Counted from the first letter of the stretch, positions 1 to 7,685 are shown. The stretch is 9,369 nucleotides of DNA from Betaproteobacteria bacterium TMED156 (GCA_002171155.1 NHHF01000085.1:2999-12367), one strand, 5' to 3'. Notes: generated by a model not told the origin, from the letters alone. A program made the numbers and translations.

Positions 1-149
1 TTTCCCTCTGAATAATTAAGTCGTTGTTCAATTTGACCAAACTCATTATAGAAAAACGACTCACCATCCAATACTGAATTTTTAAGACTCAACTTTTGCT
101 TAACTTTTCCATTGTCAAATTTTGTTTCGTAAATTTTTACATCATCCAT
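1..149 (-). CDS. MORN/YwqK-type repeat protein following vgrG (partial, 3' end beyond left edge)
   Basis: An open frame of 49 complete codons begins at ATG 149-147, seven bases after the vgrG stop, and runs out of the window. The visible product starts MDDVKIYETKFDNGKVKQKL and continues with a second unit around residues 27-49 (key residues DGE-FFY-E-G-I-QRLNY-EGK). The pattern of Y-x-NG-K, then G-E-x-x-x-Y, then G-x-x-x-x-x-x-Y-x-x-GK is that of MORN variant repeats, as in YwqK-type proteins named antitoxins. No signal peptide is visible at the N terminus. An in-frame TTG at 164-162 could be an alternative start overlapping the vgrG stop; an in-frame TAG at 170-168 limits the frame. The Shine-Dalgarno is weak (GGATGA about 7 bases upstream), so translation may be coupled to vgrG. 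Its place right after vgrG is typical of cargo, adaptor or immunity genes; a role of that kind is inference. Only about 50 residues are visible, so full domain content is unknown. Confidence 0.7.
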   Translation of the reverse strand, partial: MDDVKIYETKFDNGKVKQKLSLKNSVLDGESFFYNEFGQIEQRLNYSEG

Positions 150-156
150 TTTTGTA

Positions 157-2265
157 TCATCCAAGAGCTATTACAGGGCCAGTTACTGAAACTTTTGCAC
201 CTGCTTTCAATTCCATCGTGCTTCCAGCCTCTAAAGTGGTGCCCGTATCAGTTTTACCATCAAGGCTTAGTGATTGAATTACCACTTTTCCTTTAACCTT
301 GATTTTTAGATCACCATCAACCTCTAAAGAGTAATCACCGTCAACCTTGCATTCATAATTTCCTTTAATACTGTGTGTAAAATTTGCATCATTGATATGT
401 TTCTCTTTACCTGTGACAGTAACTTCACACTCTCCCTCAACTTTACATTCATAATTTTCTTTTATGCTGTGTGTAAAATTTGCTTCATTAATATGTTTCT
501 CATCACTGTTGACAGTAACCTTACGTTCTCCTTCTACTAAGTGAGATTCATTTCCTTTTGAAATCTCAACACTTCTATTACCCTTTTCAACAATATGAGT
601 TTCATCACCAGAATAGACCGTGGTAGTTAAATCATTTTCTACATCTACTTTCATATCTTTATGGGCGTGTTGATAAAATTCTTCTTCATCTGTTTTGTCT
701 TCAAATCGAATTTCATTGCCAATGCCTCTGCTACTTCTGTCCTCTCCCATAATTGTATCTATTAAGCTATTAGGACTCTCTGTGACCTCCATAGAGTTTG
801 TTGAATTTTCGTTTACCATTGATGCTAAGTCGCTAATAAATTGACTAGCTGACGAATCTCCCTCAGGAGGTTTTGCAAAGGGTTTTGTTCTAATGACACT
901 TTGAGTTTGATTGGCAGGTAGTTCTATAGGTCTATCACGTTCAGCGTTATAAACACATCCTGTGACAATAGGTCTATCAGGGTCTCCATCTATATAACTA
1001 ATTATCACTTCCTGGCCAATTCTGGGAATAAACAAACTTCCCCAACCTGTGTCTGCCCAAGTTTGAGAAACTCTAATCCAGCAAGAACTATTCTCGTTCT
1101 TGATCGAAGATCTATCCCAATAAAATTTAACTTTTATTCTACCTAATGAATCAGTCCAAATTTCCTCACCAGATGGACCTACAACTATTGCAGATTGACT
1201 ACCTGAAACAAAAGGTTTTGAAGTTTTTCTTGGAGTCCTGTATGCATGAGTATCAGGAAATGCTTCAAAAGAATTTACATAATTATCTTTTTTTGCTTCA
1301 TGAGTAACAGATTTTAAAACATATCTTATATTTGCAGAGAGGTTTGAAAAATCTTGTAGTTTGAATGCACACCCTGCTTGTAGGACAGGACATAAACTTT
1401 CACCCCTATTCTTTTTGGATTCAACTTGTTTTTGCTGTAACCGGATTCTGGATATTTTTTCACCATTACTTAAGTTCTCATAATAACCAGGATACTCATA
1501 ATAGCTTCCACTACCAATTTCTCCATTAGAATTTGTGAGAAGCTGGGAACTAGGTGTATTGTAATTGTAATCTGAAACAGTCACTTCTTGGGTTACCAGG
1601 GTTGCAGTAGACTCAAACCTTGTTATCGTATCCGAGAATTCACGAGGTGGTTGATTGGATCTGTAAAATAATGTTTCACCATTTTCACAATTTTTATGAG
1701 AGGAGGTATCGTCAGCTAAAACCATTTTATGGTTATTTTGGTCAAAATTAAAAAAATAAAAAATTCCTTCTGACTCCATTAATCTACTAATAAAATCAAA
1801 ATAACTCTCATCAAATTGAACACAGTATTCTCTTGGTTTGTATGTTCCAGTGAGACGATTCTCTATGACTATTCCAAATGTCTCCAATATATTTATAATA
1901 ATATCCACTGCAGTGACATTTTGATAAATAGTTCTTGACCCGCCAAGTTTCAATGTCCATAACCTTGGAACTATCTGGGCTTCGTAATATGCAAACTCTT
2001 GATCAATACCAACTTGGGTGAATGAAGAAATTAATCCATGAAAGTATCTTGATGGAGTGTCAGATGAAAGTACACTAATCAAAACTTCAGTATTGACAAG
2101 ATCAGAGGCGTTTATTAACTGATCAGACGAGCGCATTTCTAAATTAAATAAAAAAGGGTCGGAAATGCATTCAGTTCCTATAAAACTATCAAGCAAAAAA
2201 ACATCTATACCCATAACCGTATCAACTTTTATGGTCATACCCTGTTGACTATATCCAGTTCTCAA
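157..2265 (-). CDS. vgrG: VgrG (TssI) spike protein of the T6SS
   Basis: VgrG forms the trimeric needle that caps the Hcp tube and is fired with it into target cells. The 702-residue product shows the family order: a gp27-like N-terminal part (about 10-380, with RYFHGLISSF at 73-82 and a Y-C-V-Q-x-x-E-S-x-x-D-F-I-S-R-L-M-E-x-E-G-I-F-Y stretch at 147-170), a gp5-like OB fold (about 362-440, DSLGRIKVKFYWDR, then the GWGSLFIPRIGQEV stretch and DGDPDRPIVTG), and a repetitive beta-helix C terminus (about 516-702). It ends shortly after the helix, so no extra toxin domain is fused. Residues about 463-513 are a Ser/Asn/Glu-rich segment that most VgrGs lack between the OB fold and the NEIRFEDK motif, and residues about 588-650 hold a tandem duplication of 32 residues. 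The start is TTG with GGAG seven bases upstream; ATG at 2238-2236 is a weaker alternative. tssG ends 39 bases before it, and the MORN-type gene follows after seven. Confidence 0.97.
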   Translation of the reverse strand: MRTGYSQQGMTIKVDTVMGIDVFLLDSFIGTECISDPFLFNLEMRSSDQLINASDLVNTEVLISVLSSDTPSRYFHGLISSFTQVGIDQEFAYYEAQIVPRLWTLKLGGSRTIYQNVTAVDIIINILETFGIVIENRLTGTYKPREYCVQFDESYFDFISRLMESEGIFYFFNFDQNNHKMVLADDTSSHKNCENGETLFYRSNQPPREFSDTITRFESTATLVTQEVTVSDYNYNTPSSQLLTNSNGEIGSGSYYEYPGYYENLSNGEKISRIRLQQKQVESKKNRGESLCPVLQAGCAFKLQDFSNLSANIRYVLKSVTHEAKKDNYVNSFEAFPDTHAYRTPRKTSKPFVSGSQSAIVVGPSGEEIWTDSLGRIKVKFYWDRSSIKNENSSCWIRVSQTWADTGWGSLFIPRIGQEVIISYIDGDPDRPIVTGCVYNAERDRPIELPANQTQSVIRTKPFAKPPEGDSSASQFISDLASMVNENSTNSMEVTESPNSLIDTIMGEDRSSRGIGNEIRFEDKTDEEEFYQHAHKDMKVDVENDLTTTVYSGDETHIVEKGNRSVEISKGNESHLVEGERKVTVNSDEKHINEANFTHSIKENYECKVEGECEVTVTGKEKHINDANFTHSIKGNYECKVDGDYSLEVDGDLKIKVKGKVVIQSLSLDGKTDTGTTLEAGSTMELKAGAKVSVTGPVIALG
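341..532 (-). repeat. Tandem 96-bp (32-residue) duplication in the vgrG beta-helix
   Basis: Two adjacent copies, about 341-436 and 437-532, are offset by exactly 96 bases. Landmarks such as CTGTGTGTAAAATT (371 and 467) and GACAGTAAC (415 and 511) recur at that spacing. At protein level EKHINEANFTHSIKENYECK and EKHINDANFTHSIKGNYECK are nearly identical. The unit keeps frame and fits the needle's beta-helix repeats. More diverged strands flank it on both sides. Confidence 0.85.
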
Positions 2266-2272
2266 AATATTT

Positions 2273-2276
2273 CTCC
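2273..2276 (-). promoter_or_regulatory. Shine-Dalgarno that selects the TTG start of vgrG
   Basis: GGAG stands seven bases before TTG 2265-2263. The next in-frame ATG (2238-2236) has only CAGGG one base upstream, too close for normal initiation. The TTG start is therefore preferred. Confidence 0.6.
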
Positions 2277-2304
2277 AATTGCAAACTTGAAATAGTATTT
2301 AGTT

Positions 2305-3330
2305 TTAAATAACATGAGATGCATCAAATTGTAATTTTACTTCTTGAAAATTTTCAGTTTTTTTTGGTTTAAGCCACGAAGAAAAACCAAGGAAGTTATC
2401 AGAATTTTTGAACAGTTGAAATTCTTTAATTTCATTCTTTTTAGGTTTAAATGAAATTTCAACTCTAATGTCTCTAGAAAGATATCTTTGTATGATTTTT
2501 CTCATTGGTAAAAATTCTATTCCTCCAGGTAAAAAATTTTGCATTTTTTCCCATGAAATATTTTTTATCGAAATTTTAATACCTGAAGTTTGATCCCATA
2601 TTTTTTTTCCTAAAACAATATTCTTTCCAAGTAAACAATTTTCACTAGAACCATCTAATTTACAAATATCCTTATAATTCAATTCATACCAACAACCGAT
2701 AAATTGATCTCCAGTAATTACGTCAAACCTAAATCTATCCTTTAAGATCGAGATTAATCCTGCCATTGATCTTGGAACTCCGCTCAAAAGGCCAGTGTGT
2801 CTGATCCAGTGAACTTCTCCTTTTTTTTTGTTTTCTATTTTTTCACGTCCAAGAGCGCCAAGCAGATTAGAAGCTTTTGCTATTATGGATTTATCTGGCG
2901 ACTCCCAACTCAGTCCTGGAAATCTTTTTTTTCTTGCTAAATAAAATAATGCTAAAAACTTGTTATGAAAAATATCCAAAAATTCAGCTGTAGCTAAGTC
3001 TTTTTGAGAGTTTCTATACATCACCAACTCTGTGAATGGTTCCGGCATTGCACCACCAGTTCCCAACAAAACCATTATTGGTGATTGAACATCATATGAG
3101 TGACTTTTTAGTTTACTTCTTTTAACAAATGTCAAATCACTTGCCTCAAAGCTTAAAGAAATTTTCCCTAAAAATCTTATTGCTTCACATCTACTATCTT
3201 TAGCTCCTACAGGTGAAGACCCATTTTCTACTGCATCTCTCTCAAGGATGCTGATTGACTGCATCAAGTCGAAACTTTGAGGATTCTTAATGATTTTATC
3301 AATTAAGCTCGTATTTTTTTCAGTATTCAT
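2305..3330 (-). CDS. tssG: TssG, T6SS baseplate protein
   Basis: TssG is a baseplate wedge component that works with TssE, TssF and TssK to seat the Hcp tube and sheath. The 341-residue product has the usual family length and the typical N-terminal motif (NPQSFDLMQSISILERDAVE at 16-35, matching the family's P-x-x-F-D-x-x-Q-x-x-x-x-L-E-R). A conserved IRFLGKISLSF follows at 51-61, and a C-terminal LPGG-x-E-F-LP segment is present. Its ATG comes one base after the tssF stop (TAA T ATG), and no strong Shine-Dalgarno is seen, so it is probably translated by coupling to tssF. Identity also follows from the fixed tssE-tssF-tssG order. The gene is strikingly A-rich on the coding strand, with four A-runs of eight or nine bases in lysine codons (2358-2365, 2601-2608, 2821-2829, 2925-2932). 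Confidence 0.93.
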   Translation of the reverse strand: MNTEKNTSLIDKIIKNPQSFDLMQSISILERDAVENGSSPVGAKDSRCEAIRFLGKISLSFEASDLTFVKRSKLKSHSYDVQSPIMVLLGTGGAMPEPFTELVMYRNSQKDLATAEFLDIFHNKFLALFYLARKKRFPGLSWESPDKSIIAKASNLLGALGREKIENKKKGEVHWIRHTGLLSGVPRSMAGLISILKDRFRFDVITGDQFIGCWYELNYKDICKLDGSSENCLLGKNIVLGKKIWDQTSGIKISIKNISWEKMQNFLPGGIEFLPMRKIIQRYLSRDIRVEISFKPKKNEIKEFQLFKNSDNFLGFSSWLKPKKTENFQEVKLQFDASHVI

Positions 3331-3331
3331 A

Positions 3332-5104
3332 TTAAATTAATTCTTGGTTTCCACTCATGGGTGGCCATTCAACTATCTTTTCCTTACCTCGAACAACTGA
3401 TAAAGAAATAAATGAGTTAATAGTTGTATAAAGCGAGAAAAATTTTGCAAGGACTAAACTGAATAAGATCATTGAAGACCCAACAAACGCCTCAGGATCT
3501 AATTGAATTTCAATCTCAACACCCCTGCAAAATCCTCTCCAAGCGTCATTAGATAATTTTCTTGTTGTGCCTTTTGCAGTTAACCCCAAAACACCTCTAA
3601 TCTGATCAACATCACTATTTTTATCTGATGCAAATAATGACAAAATTTCTCTTAAAAGATTTTTTGAGGTTTCACCTGCAACTAATGAGTGATGGTTAAG
3701 CGAAAGTAAGGAAGTGAGTTTCCATATCGTTTCGCTTCCTAAAGGTGGATCTCTTTGTCTGGAAGGTTCGTACAAACAATTGATTGTCAATCCAGCAGAA
3801 ACACCCTCTCCCGTAAATGATGCTTTTACTGGAAGTTGTTCAGCAAGTCTTCTATTTGTACATAAAATTTTTGCATATAAAACTGGAAATGTTGGATTAT
3901 GAAGCGAATTTTTTTTATCAACAAAATTTAAAAAGATATCTGTGCCAGGAAAATCTTTTCGTAAACTTTTTTTTCTAGAACAAGACCAAAAAGTAGAGTT
4001 ACAACTATTATCAATTTTTTCGTCATTCTCCAAAGCACTAAACTGAGGAATTAGTTTTGGTATTTTTGCACCTGGCTCAGAAGCCGTAACATTAATTACT
4101 GAATGTATCTCAGTACTTAATTCGCGAGTCCTGTCGGCTATTAATAAATATTCATAATTACGATGGTCAATGGTGATTGGTTCACTGATCTTTGAAAAAA
4201 TATTAATAATTGGAATACAATTTAATTTTAAGTTTTCAGTTCCAACTGATCTAATTTTTGATGGAATGCCTCCCAAGTCAATTTTAATATTTAACTCACT
4301 CCCCTTGAAACTTTTGTTTGTTAATCCACTAAGTTCGAAGAAAAAAAATTTTTTAGGAAATGAAAAGTATTCTTGTAATAATGAGTATGCTGGGTGAGAA
4401 CCGGGGGATTGAGGTAATGCGATTTCATCGTCTTGAAATCCCTGAAATCTAATTGCCGAAGAATTAAGAGTTAATTTGTTTTTATAATCATCTTCGATTG
4501 AAAGTGTTTTAACTCTGTAGGATAAAGCCTCATATAGAATTGAGGAAATTGACCAGTCTCCGGCTATATGAATCGAAAGAGTGTCCAAAGATATTTCAGA
4601 TAAGTTGGTATTTTGCTTTGTTAAAATTTTTAAACATAATTTTTCATCATCATTTATTTTAACTTCTTCAACTTCCAAGGCCATAATTTTCGCATCCCAA
4701 ACAGTTCTGAACTTACAATCATCTCCATCAGATGTTTTCGTGGACAAAACTGTGTGTTTAGGAACTTTTATTCCTGCAGTAACTTTACCTTGAAAATTAC
4801 TAGGGTCAATTTTAACTACAGTAGTAGATGGTATTGGTTGAATCAATGAGGGACAAATATTTGCAAGTAATCCAGACGCAACCTCTGAATATTCTCGGTC
4901 TATATCTCTATGTACTCTTGCAGATAAAAAAGCAACAGACTCAATTAATCTTTCAGTATGTGGATCTAATGATTCTGACTCGCGTAAATCAAGTTTAGCT
5001 GCTACCTTTGGAAATCTTTGCGAAAAATCCTTACCGTCTTTTCTGAGATAATCTAATTCTCTGACATAATAATCAAGTAAATCTAACTCTTCTGTTTTAC
5101 TCAT
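3332..5104 (-). CDS. tssF: TssF, T6SS baseplate protein
   Basis: TssF is the large wedge protein of the T6SS baseplate, forming a complex with TssG and contacting TssE, TssK and the VgrG hub. The 590-residue length is normal. The N terminus carries the family signature: DYYVRELDYLRKDGKDFSQR at 11-30, FPKVAAKLDL at 31-40, then DPHTERLIESVAFLSARVHR at 47-66 and a downstream IDREYSEVASGLLANICPSL stretch. The C terminus has the expected CRGVEIEIQLDPEAFVGSSM segment followed by a hydrophobic VLAKFFSLYTTINSF part. It starts four bases after the tssE stop. A run of six G on the coding strand (5118-5113), eight bases before the ATG, serves as an unusual G-only Shine-Dalgarno. No frame damage is seen. 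Confidence 0.96.
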   Translation of the reverse strand: MSKTEELDLLDYYVRELDYLRKDGKDFSQRFPKVAAKLDLRESESLDPHTERLIESVAFLSARVHRDIDREYSEVASGLLANICPSLIQPIPSTTVVKIDPSNFQGKVTAGIKVPKHTVLSTKTSDGDDCKFRTVWDAKIMALEVEEVKINDDEKLCLKILTKQNTNLSEISLDTLSIHIAGDWSISSILYEALSYRVKTLSIEDDYKNKLTLNSSAIRFQGFQDDEIALPQSPGSHPAYSLLQEYFSFPKKFFFFELSGLTNKSFKGSELNIKIDLGGIPSKIRSVGTENLKLNCIPIINIFSKISEPITIDHRNYEYLLIADRTRELSTEIHSVINVTASEPGAKIPKLIPQFSALENDEKIDNSCNSTFWSCSRKKSLRKDFPGTDIFLNFVDKKNSLHNPTFPVLYAKILCTNRRLAEQLPVKASFTGEGVSAGLTINCLYEPSRQRDPPLGSETIWKLTSLLSLNHHSLVAGETSKNLLREILSLFASDKNSDVDQIRGVLGLTAKGTTRKLSNDAWRGFCRGVEIEIQLDPEAFVGSSMILFSLVLAKFFSLYTTINSFISLSVVRGKEKIVEWPPMSGNQELI

Positions 5105-5108
5105 TTAA

Positions 5109-5579
5109 TCATCCCCCCTGTATATTATTAAAGTAAGGTGATTTATTTGCACTGCTAAGAGGAAAACTTACTCGCTGAAATTCTTTTCCAAGTATTAAAG
5201 TTGCTTCGACACCAAAATAAGAAATGTGCTTTTTAGAAGAATTTGGGGTAATCGAAATACTGACTTCTTTAAGTCTTGGTTCATAACACTCAATTGCTTT
5301 AATTATGACAGATTTCACTAGTCTTCTATGTTCATCATTTTGTGCAGAAAATCCAGTAAAGTCTGGAAGTCCATAATCTAATACTGTTAAATCGTTCTCC
5401 AAATATTCATCAAATGTTAATCTAGAACGTGTTGTCGTTAATTTATTTAACTCAGACAAAACTGACTGTTCAACACCATTTGGAGTTAAAAAATTGTTTT
5501 CGATTCCGTCAAAATTCTCTAACTCCATTCCAAGTCGATCGAAAAGAGGTACCATGCCACCTGAATGTATTCGAGACAT
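5109..5579 (-). CDS. tssE: TssE, gp25-like T6SS baseplate protein
   Basis: TssE is the homologue of phage T4 gp25 and helps start sheath polymerisation at the baseplate. The 156-residue product has the gp25-family core: PLFDRLG near the N terminus (11-17), ENDLTVLDYGLPDFTGFS at 61-78 with the diagnostic LDYGLPDF, and a terminal ECYEPRLKEVSISITP region (97-112) with the conserved E-P-R-L. The chosen ATG has TAGGA four to five bases upstream. A second in-frame ATG at 5555-5553 (residue 9) has AGGTGG only one base ahead and is less likely. The gene is separated from hcp by 38 bases that hold a terminator-like hairpin, so its expression may be lower than that of hcp. Four bases separate it from tssF. 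Confidence 0.95.
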   Translation of the reverse strand: MSRIHSGGMVPLFDRLGMELENFDGIENNFLTPNGVEQSVLSELNKLTTTRSRLTFDEYLENDLTVLDYGLPDFTGFSAQNDEHRRLVKSVIIKAIECYEPRLKEVSISITPNSSKKHISYFGVEATLILGKEFQRVSFPLSSANKSPYFNNIQGG

Positions 5580-5595
5580 TTTTCCTAACTTTCTT

Positions 5596-5634
5596 AAACA
5601 AAATTAATACTCTAATCTCAGACAGGAGTATTAA
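5596..5634 (-). terminator. Terminator-like hairpin at the end of hcp
   Basis: On the minus strand TTAATACTC (5634-5626) pairs perfectly with GAGTATTAA (5612-5604) across a 13-base loop containing the hcp stop codon. TTTTGTTT follows directly (5603-5596). A stem followed by a U-run is the layout of an intrinsic terminator, but only two of nine pairs are GC, so it would be leaky. That suits partial termination after the highly needed hcp, or protection of the hcp mRNA 3' end. Confidence 0.45.
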
Positions 5635-6112
5635 GTGCTAGATTCCAACCAAAGCTATCATTTCCTGGACTAGCTACGTCAACACCTTGTTGTTTATATT
5701 CTATTTCTATCTGAGAAAAGCTTATATAAAACTCATCAGTGGGGAACTTACCTTCACCCTCAGCATGAGTTCTCATTGATGAAATCATTGCGTTTGACAT
5801 AGTAAAAGTAAATACCTGCATATATGCTCCTTGAGCAGTTCTTCCCACACGAAGTGTTGCAGTGTGAACTCCTGCAGCTGCACATGAATTGAAAAGTGCC
5901 GGTGTTGATAAATCAGACATTTTGGTAATATGCATGTCGTTAAATACCACCCTTCCAGATGATCTTTCAGTGTTTGCAATATCCAATTGCATCGGCATTT
6001 TGGCCTTCAACTCCCATGATTTGCATAAAATACCCGGTGTATCATCCAATAAAATTGTGTCATTACCTACTATGTCTGTAATAACCAAATGGTATATGTC
6101 TGCATTACTCAT
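5618..6112 (-). CDS. hcp: Hcp (TssD), T6SS inner-tube protein
   Basis: Hcp hexamers stack into the tube that is propelled by sheath contraction, and they also act as chaperone and carrier for small effectors. The 164-residue product matches the family in length and layout: an N-terminal strand YHLVITDIVG, a CKSWELKAKMPMQLD segment, VVFNDMHITKMSDLSTPALF in the position of the family's V-x-D-x-x-F-T-K-x-x-D-x-x-S-P-x-L, VGRTAQGAYMQVFTFTMSNA, a SFSQIEIEYK strand, and a C-terminal GWNLALNTPV corresponding to the usual G-W-D-x-x-x-N. It ends after the family domain, so no C-terminal effector extension is present. The ATG has a good Shine-Dalgarno (CGGAG, about nine bases upstream). A candidate promoter lies in the 59-base gap after tssC and a hairpin follows the gene, suggesting separate, higher expression. 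Confidence 0.95.
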   Translation of the reverse strand: MSNADIYHLVITDIVGNDTILLDDTPGILCKSWELKAKMPMQLDIANTERSSGRVVFNDMHITKMSDLSTPALFNSCAAAGVHTATLRVGRTAQGAYMQVFTFTMSNAMISSMRTHAEGEGKFPTDEFYISFSQIEIEYKQQGVDVASPGNDSFGWNLALNTPV

Positions 6113-6139
6113 AATTTATACTCCGGTAGTATTTGTGTG

Positions 6140-6168
6140 ATTAAATTTTCCATATTCAAAATATTCAA
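6140..6168 (-). promoter_or_regulatory. Candidate sigma-70 promoter for hcp
   Basis: On the minus strand TTGAAT (6168-6163) is followed after 17 bases by TTTAAT (6145-6140), five of six matches to the -10 consensus. Transcription would start about 20 bases before the hcp ATG. AT-rich DNA often gives such matches, so this stays a candidate. Confidence 0.35.
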
Positions 6169-6171
6169 ATA

Positions 6172-7650
6172 TTATGCTGCTGGTGGTGGTAACTCAGCAA
6201 CAAGCCGTATAGATGCTGTTAACTCCTCCATTTGGAAATGAGGGCGAATGAAGACAATTGCTTGGTAAACACCTGGTTTTCCTGGAACGTCTGTAACATC
6301 AACTCTTGCATTACCTAGTGGTAACTTAGCCTTGGTCTCTTGTGGGGCACTGTCATTAAGACAGACATAATCAGAAATCCAAGTATTTAAGTAAGTTTCA
6401 ACAGTTCCTCTCGTCTGAAAGCTTCCAACTTTGTCACGCATGATTACTTTTATGTAATGTGCAAATCGCGAAGCAGCTAGCATATAAGGTAGCCTAGAAG
6501 ATAATTCTGCATTAGCGTTAGCACTATCCTTGTTATAAACCTTAGGTTTGTTTACAGTCTGTCCACCAAAAAATGCAGCGAAGTTAGAACCTTTTGAATT
6601 AACTATTGCAATAAAACCAAGATCATTAAGTTCCTTTTCTCTTCTATCGGTGATTAATACTTCTGTTGGGCACTTTAAAACTATATCCCCCTCATCAGTT
6701 TTATAAGTGTGGGCAGTCATCCCCTCAATCTTTCCTCCTCCTTCTACTCCTCTGATTGCACTTGTCCATCCATATTTTGCGAAAGCATCAGTGATTTTAA
6801 GTCCTAGTTGGTAACAAGAATTAGACCACAAGTACTTACTGTGATCCTTGCCATCTACATCTTCTTCGAAAGCAAAACTTTCAACTGGTACTGTGTTTTG
6901 ACCATATGGTAGTCGAGCAGCATACCTAGGTAATACTAACGTTGTATAACGAGAGTCCTCAGAATCTCTAAATGCTTTCCAAGTAATAAGCTCAGCACTT
7001 TCAAAAATTTTTGACAAGTCTCTGGGTGTGCCTAACTCAGTATATGATTTCATATCGAAAAGTGCTGGATCAGCAGCAGCTACAAAAGGGGTGTGGGCAG
7101 CAGCAGCTACTTTTGAAATTTTTTCAAGTAAGGAAATATCTCGCGGATGTCTGCTGAAATAATAATCACCTATTAACATCGAAAAAGGATTACCACCGAA
7201 AGTTCCATATTCGTTTTCATAAACTTTTTTAAATAGAACACTCATATCGTGATCAACAGCTTTTTCTAAATCATTCAAAAGTTCTGATTTCCCAACGTTA
7301 AGTAAACGCAATTTTAATCTAGTGCTAGTTTCAGTTCCAAACACCATGTCCTTCAATCCCGTCCATGCTGCCTCGAGATCCTGAAATTTTTTATTATGCA
7401 TAATTTCGTTTAGTTGATCGCCTATAATCTCATCGATCTCTGCAACTCGTTCATTGATCATCGATACAACGCCTTTATCTGGAAAGAAGACCATACCTTC
7501 ATCAAGTATTTGTCCAGCAAACTGACCAATCATTTTTTTGGCATAATCATTTTGGGATGGATCATTTATCATTCCACCCTCTTGAATTATTTTTTGAACT
7601 AATGTCAGATCTTTTGCTTCTTCATTTTTTGGTGTTTCATTTTCAGCCAT
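6172..7650 (-). CDS. tssC: TssC (VipB), large sheath subunit of the T6SS
   Basis: TssC pairs with TssB to build the contractile sheath around the Hcp tube; contracted sheath is normally recycled by ClpV (TssH). From the preferred ATG the product has 492 residues, normal for the family. It shows the N-terminal helical region facing TssB, the LEAAWTGLKDMVFGTETS segment, a conserved GNPFSMLIGDYYFSRHPRDI stretch, AAHTPFVAAADPALF, SRYTTLVLPRYAARLPYG, FFGGQTVNKPKVYNKDSANA, LSSRLPYMLAASRFAHYIKV, and the final FIRPHFQMEELTASIRLVAELP. Start choice: GTG at 7659-7657 opens the longest frame, but it has no leader of its own and its bases form the Shine-Dalgarno (GGGTGA) for the ATG at 7650. It follows tssB closely in the same transcript, and its base composition is less AT-rich than tssG or vgrG, as expected of a highly expressed conserved gene. 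Confidence 0.96.
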   Translation of the reverse strand: MAENETPKNEEAKDLTLVQKIIQEGGMINDPSQNDYAKKMIGQFAGQILDEGMVFFPDKGVVSMINERVAEIDEIIGDQLNEIMHNKKFQDLEAAWTGLKDMVFGTETSTRLKLRLLNVGKSELLNDLEKAVDHDMSVLFKKVYENEYGTFGGNPFSMLIGDYYFSRHPRDISLLEKISKVAAAAHTPFVAAADPALFDMKSYTELGTPRDLSKIFESAELITWKAFRDSEDSRYTTLVLPRYAARLPYGQNTVPVESFAFEEDVDGKDHSKYLWSNSCYQLGLKITDAFAKYGWTSAIRGVEGGGKIEGMTAHTYKTDEGDIVLKCPTEVLITDRREKELNDLGFIAIVNSKGSNFAAFFGGQTVNKPKVYNKDSANANAELSSRLPYMLAASRFAHYIKVIMRDKVGSFQTRGTVETYLNTWISDYVCLNDSAPQETKAKLPLGNARVDVTDVPGKPGVYQAIVFIRPHFQMEELTASIRLVAELPPPAA

Positions 7651-7655
7651 ATCGG

Positions 7656-7661
7656 TCACCC
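7656..7661 (-). promoter_or_regulatory. Shine-Dalgarno that selects the tssC ATG
   Basis: GGGTGA lies five bases before ATG 7650-7648. The upstream in-frame GTG (7659-7657) falls inside this site, so it is unlikely to be the start. Confidence 0.55.
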
Positions 7662-7685
7662 GTAAAAGTTATTTCATTAACAAAA

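Noticed and set aside
137..160. ATG overlapping the vgrG stop (ATGA at 160-157) as the start of the downstream gene.
   Set aside because: That frame reaches TAA after seven codons. The frame from ATG 149 stays open and gives a recognisable repeat protein.
2821..2829. Possible frameshift or pseudogene in tssG at the A9 run.
   Set aside because: The reading frame is intact on both sides and the protein matches the expected TssG length.
3714..3902. Plus-strand open frames inside the T6SS genes, such as this one opposite tssF.
   Set aside because: They lie antisense to well-supported genes, lack leaders, and read as nonsense relative to known families.
5113..5118. A run of six G (coding strand) at the tssE-tssF junction as a phase-variable switch.
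   Set aside because: A slip would change only the last residues of tssE and leave the tssF frame untouched. The run is better explained as the tssF ribosome binding site.
5604..5634. The hcp hairpin arms (TTAATACT / AGTATTAA) as another operator copy, since they equal the extended arms of copy 1.
   Set aside because: The half-sites are separated by 15 bases instead of two, and the T-run beside them fits an RNA hairpin better.
6152..6169. Tandem direct repeat ATATTCAAA twice before hcp as a regulator site.
   Set aside because: Only two short AT-rich units are present and they coincide with the -35 region; chance is likely in this composition.
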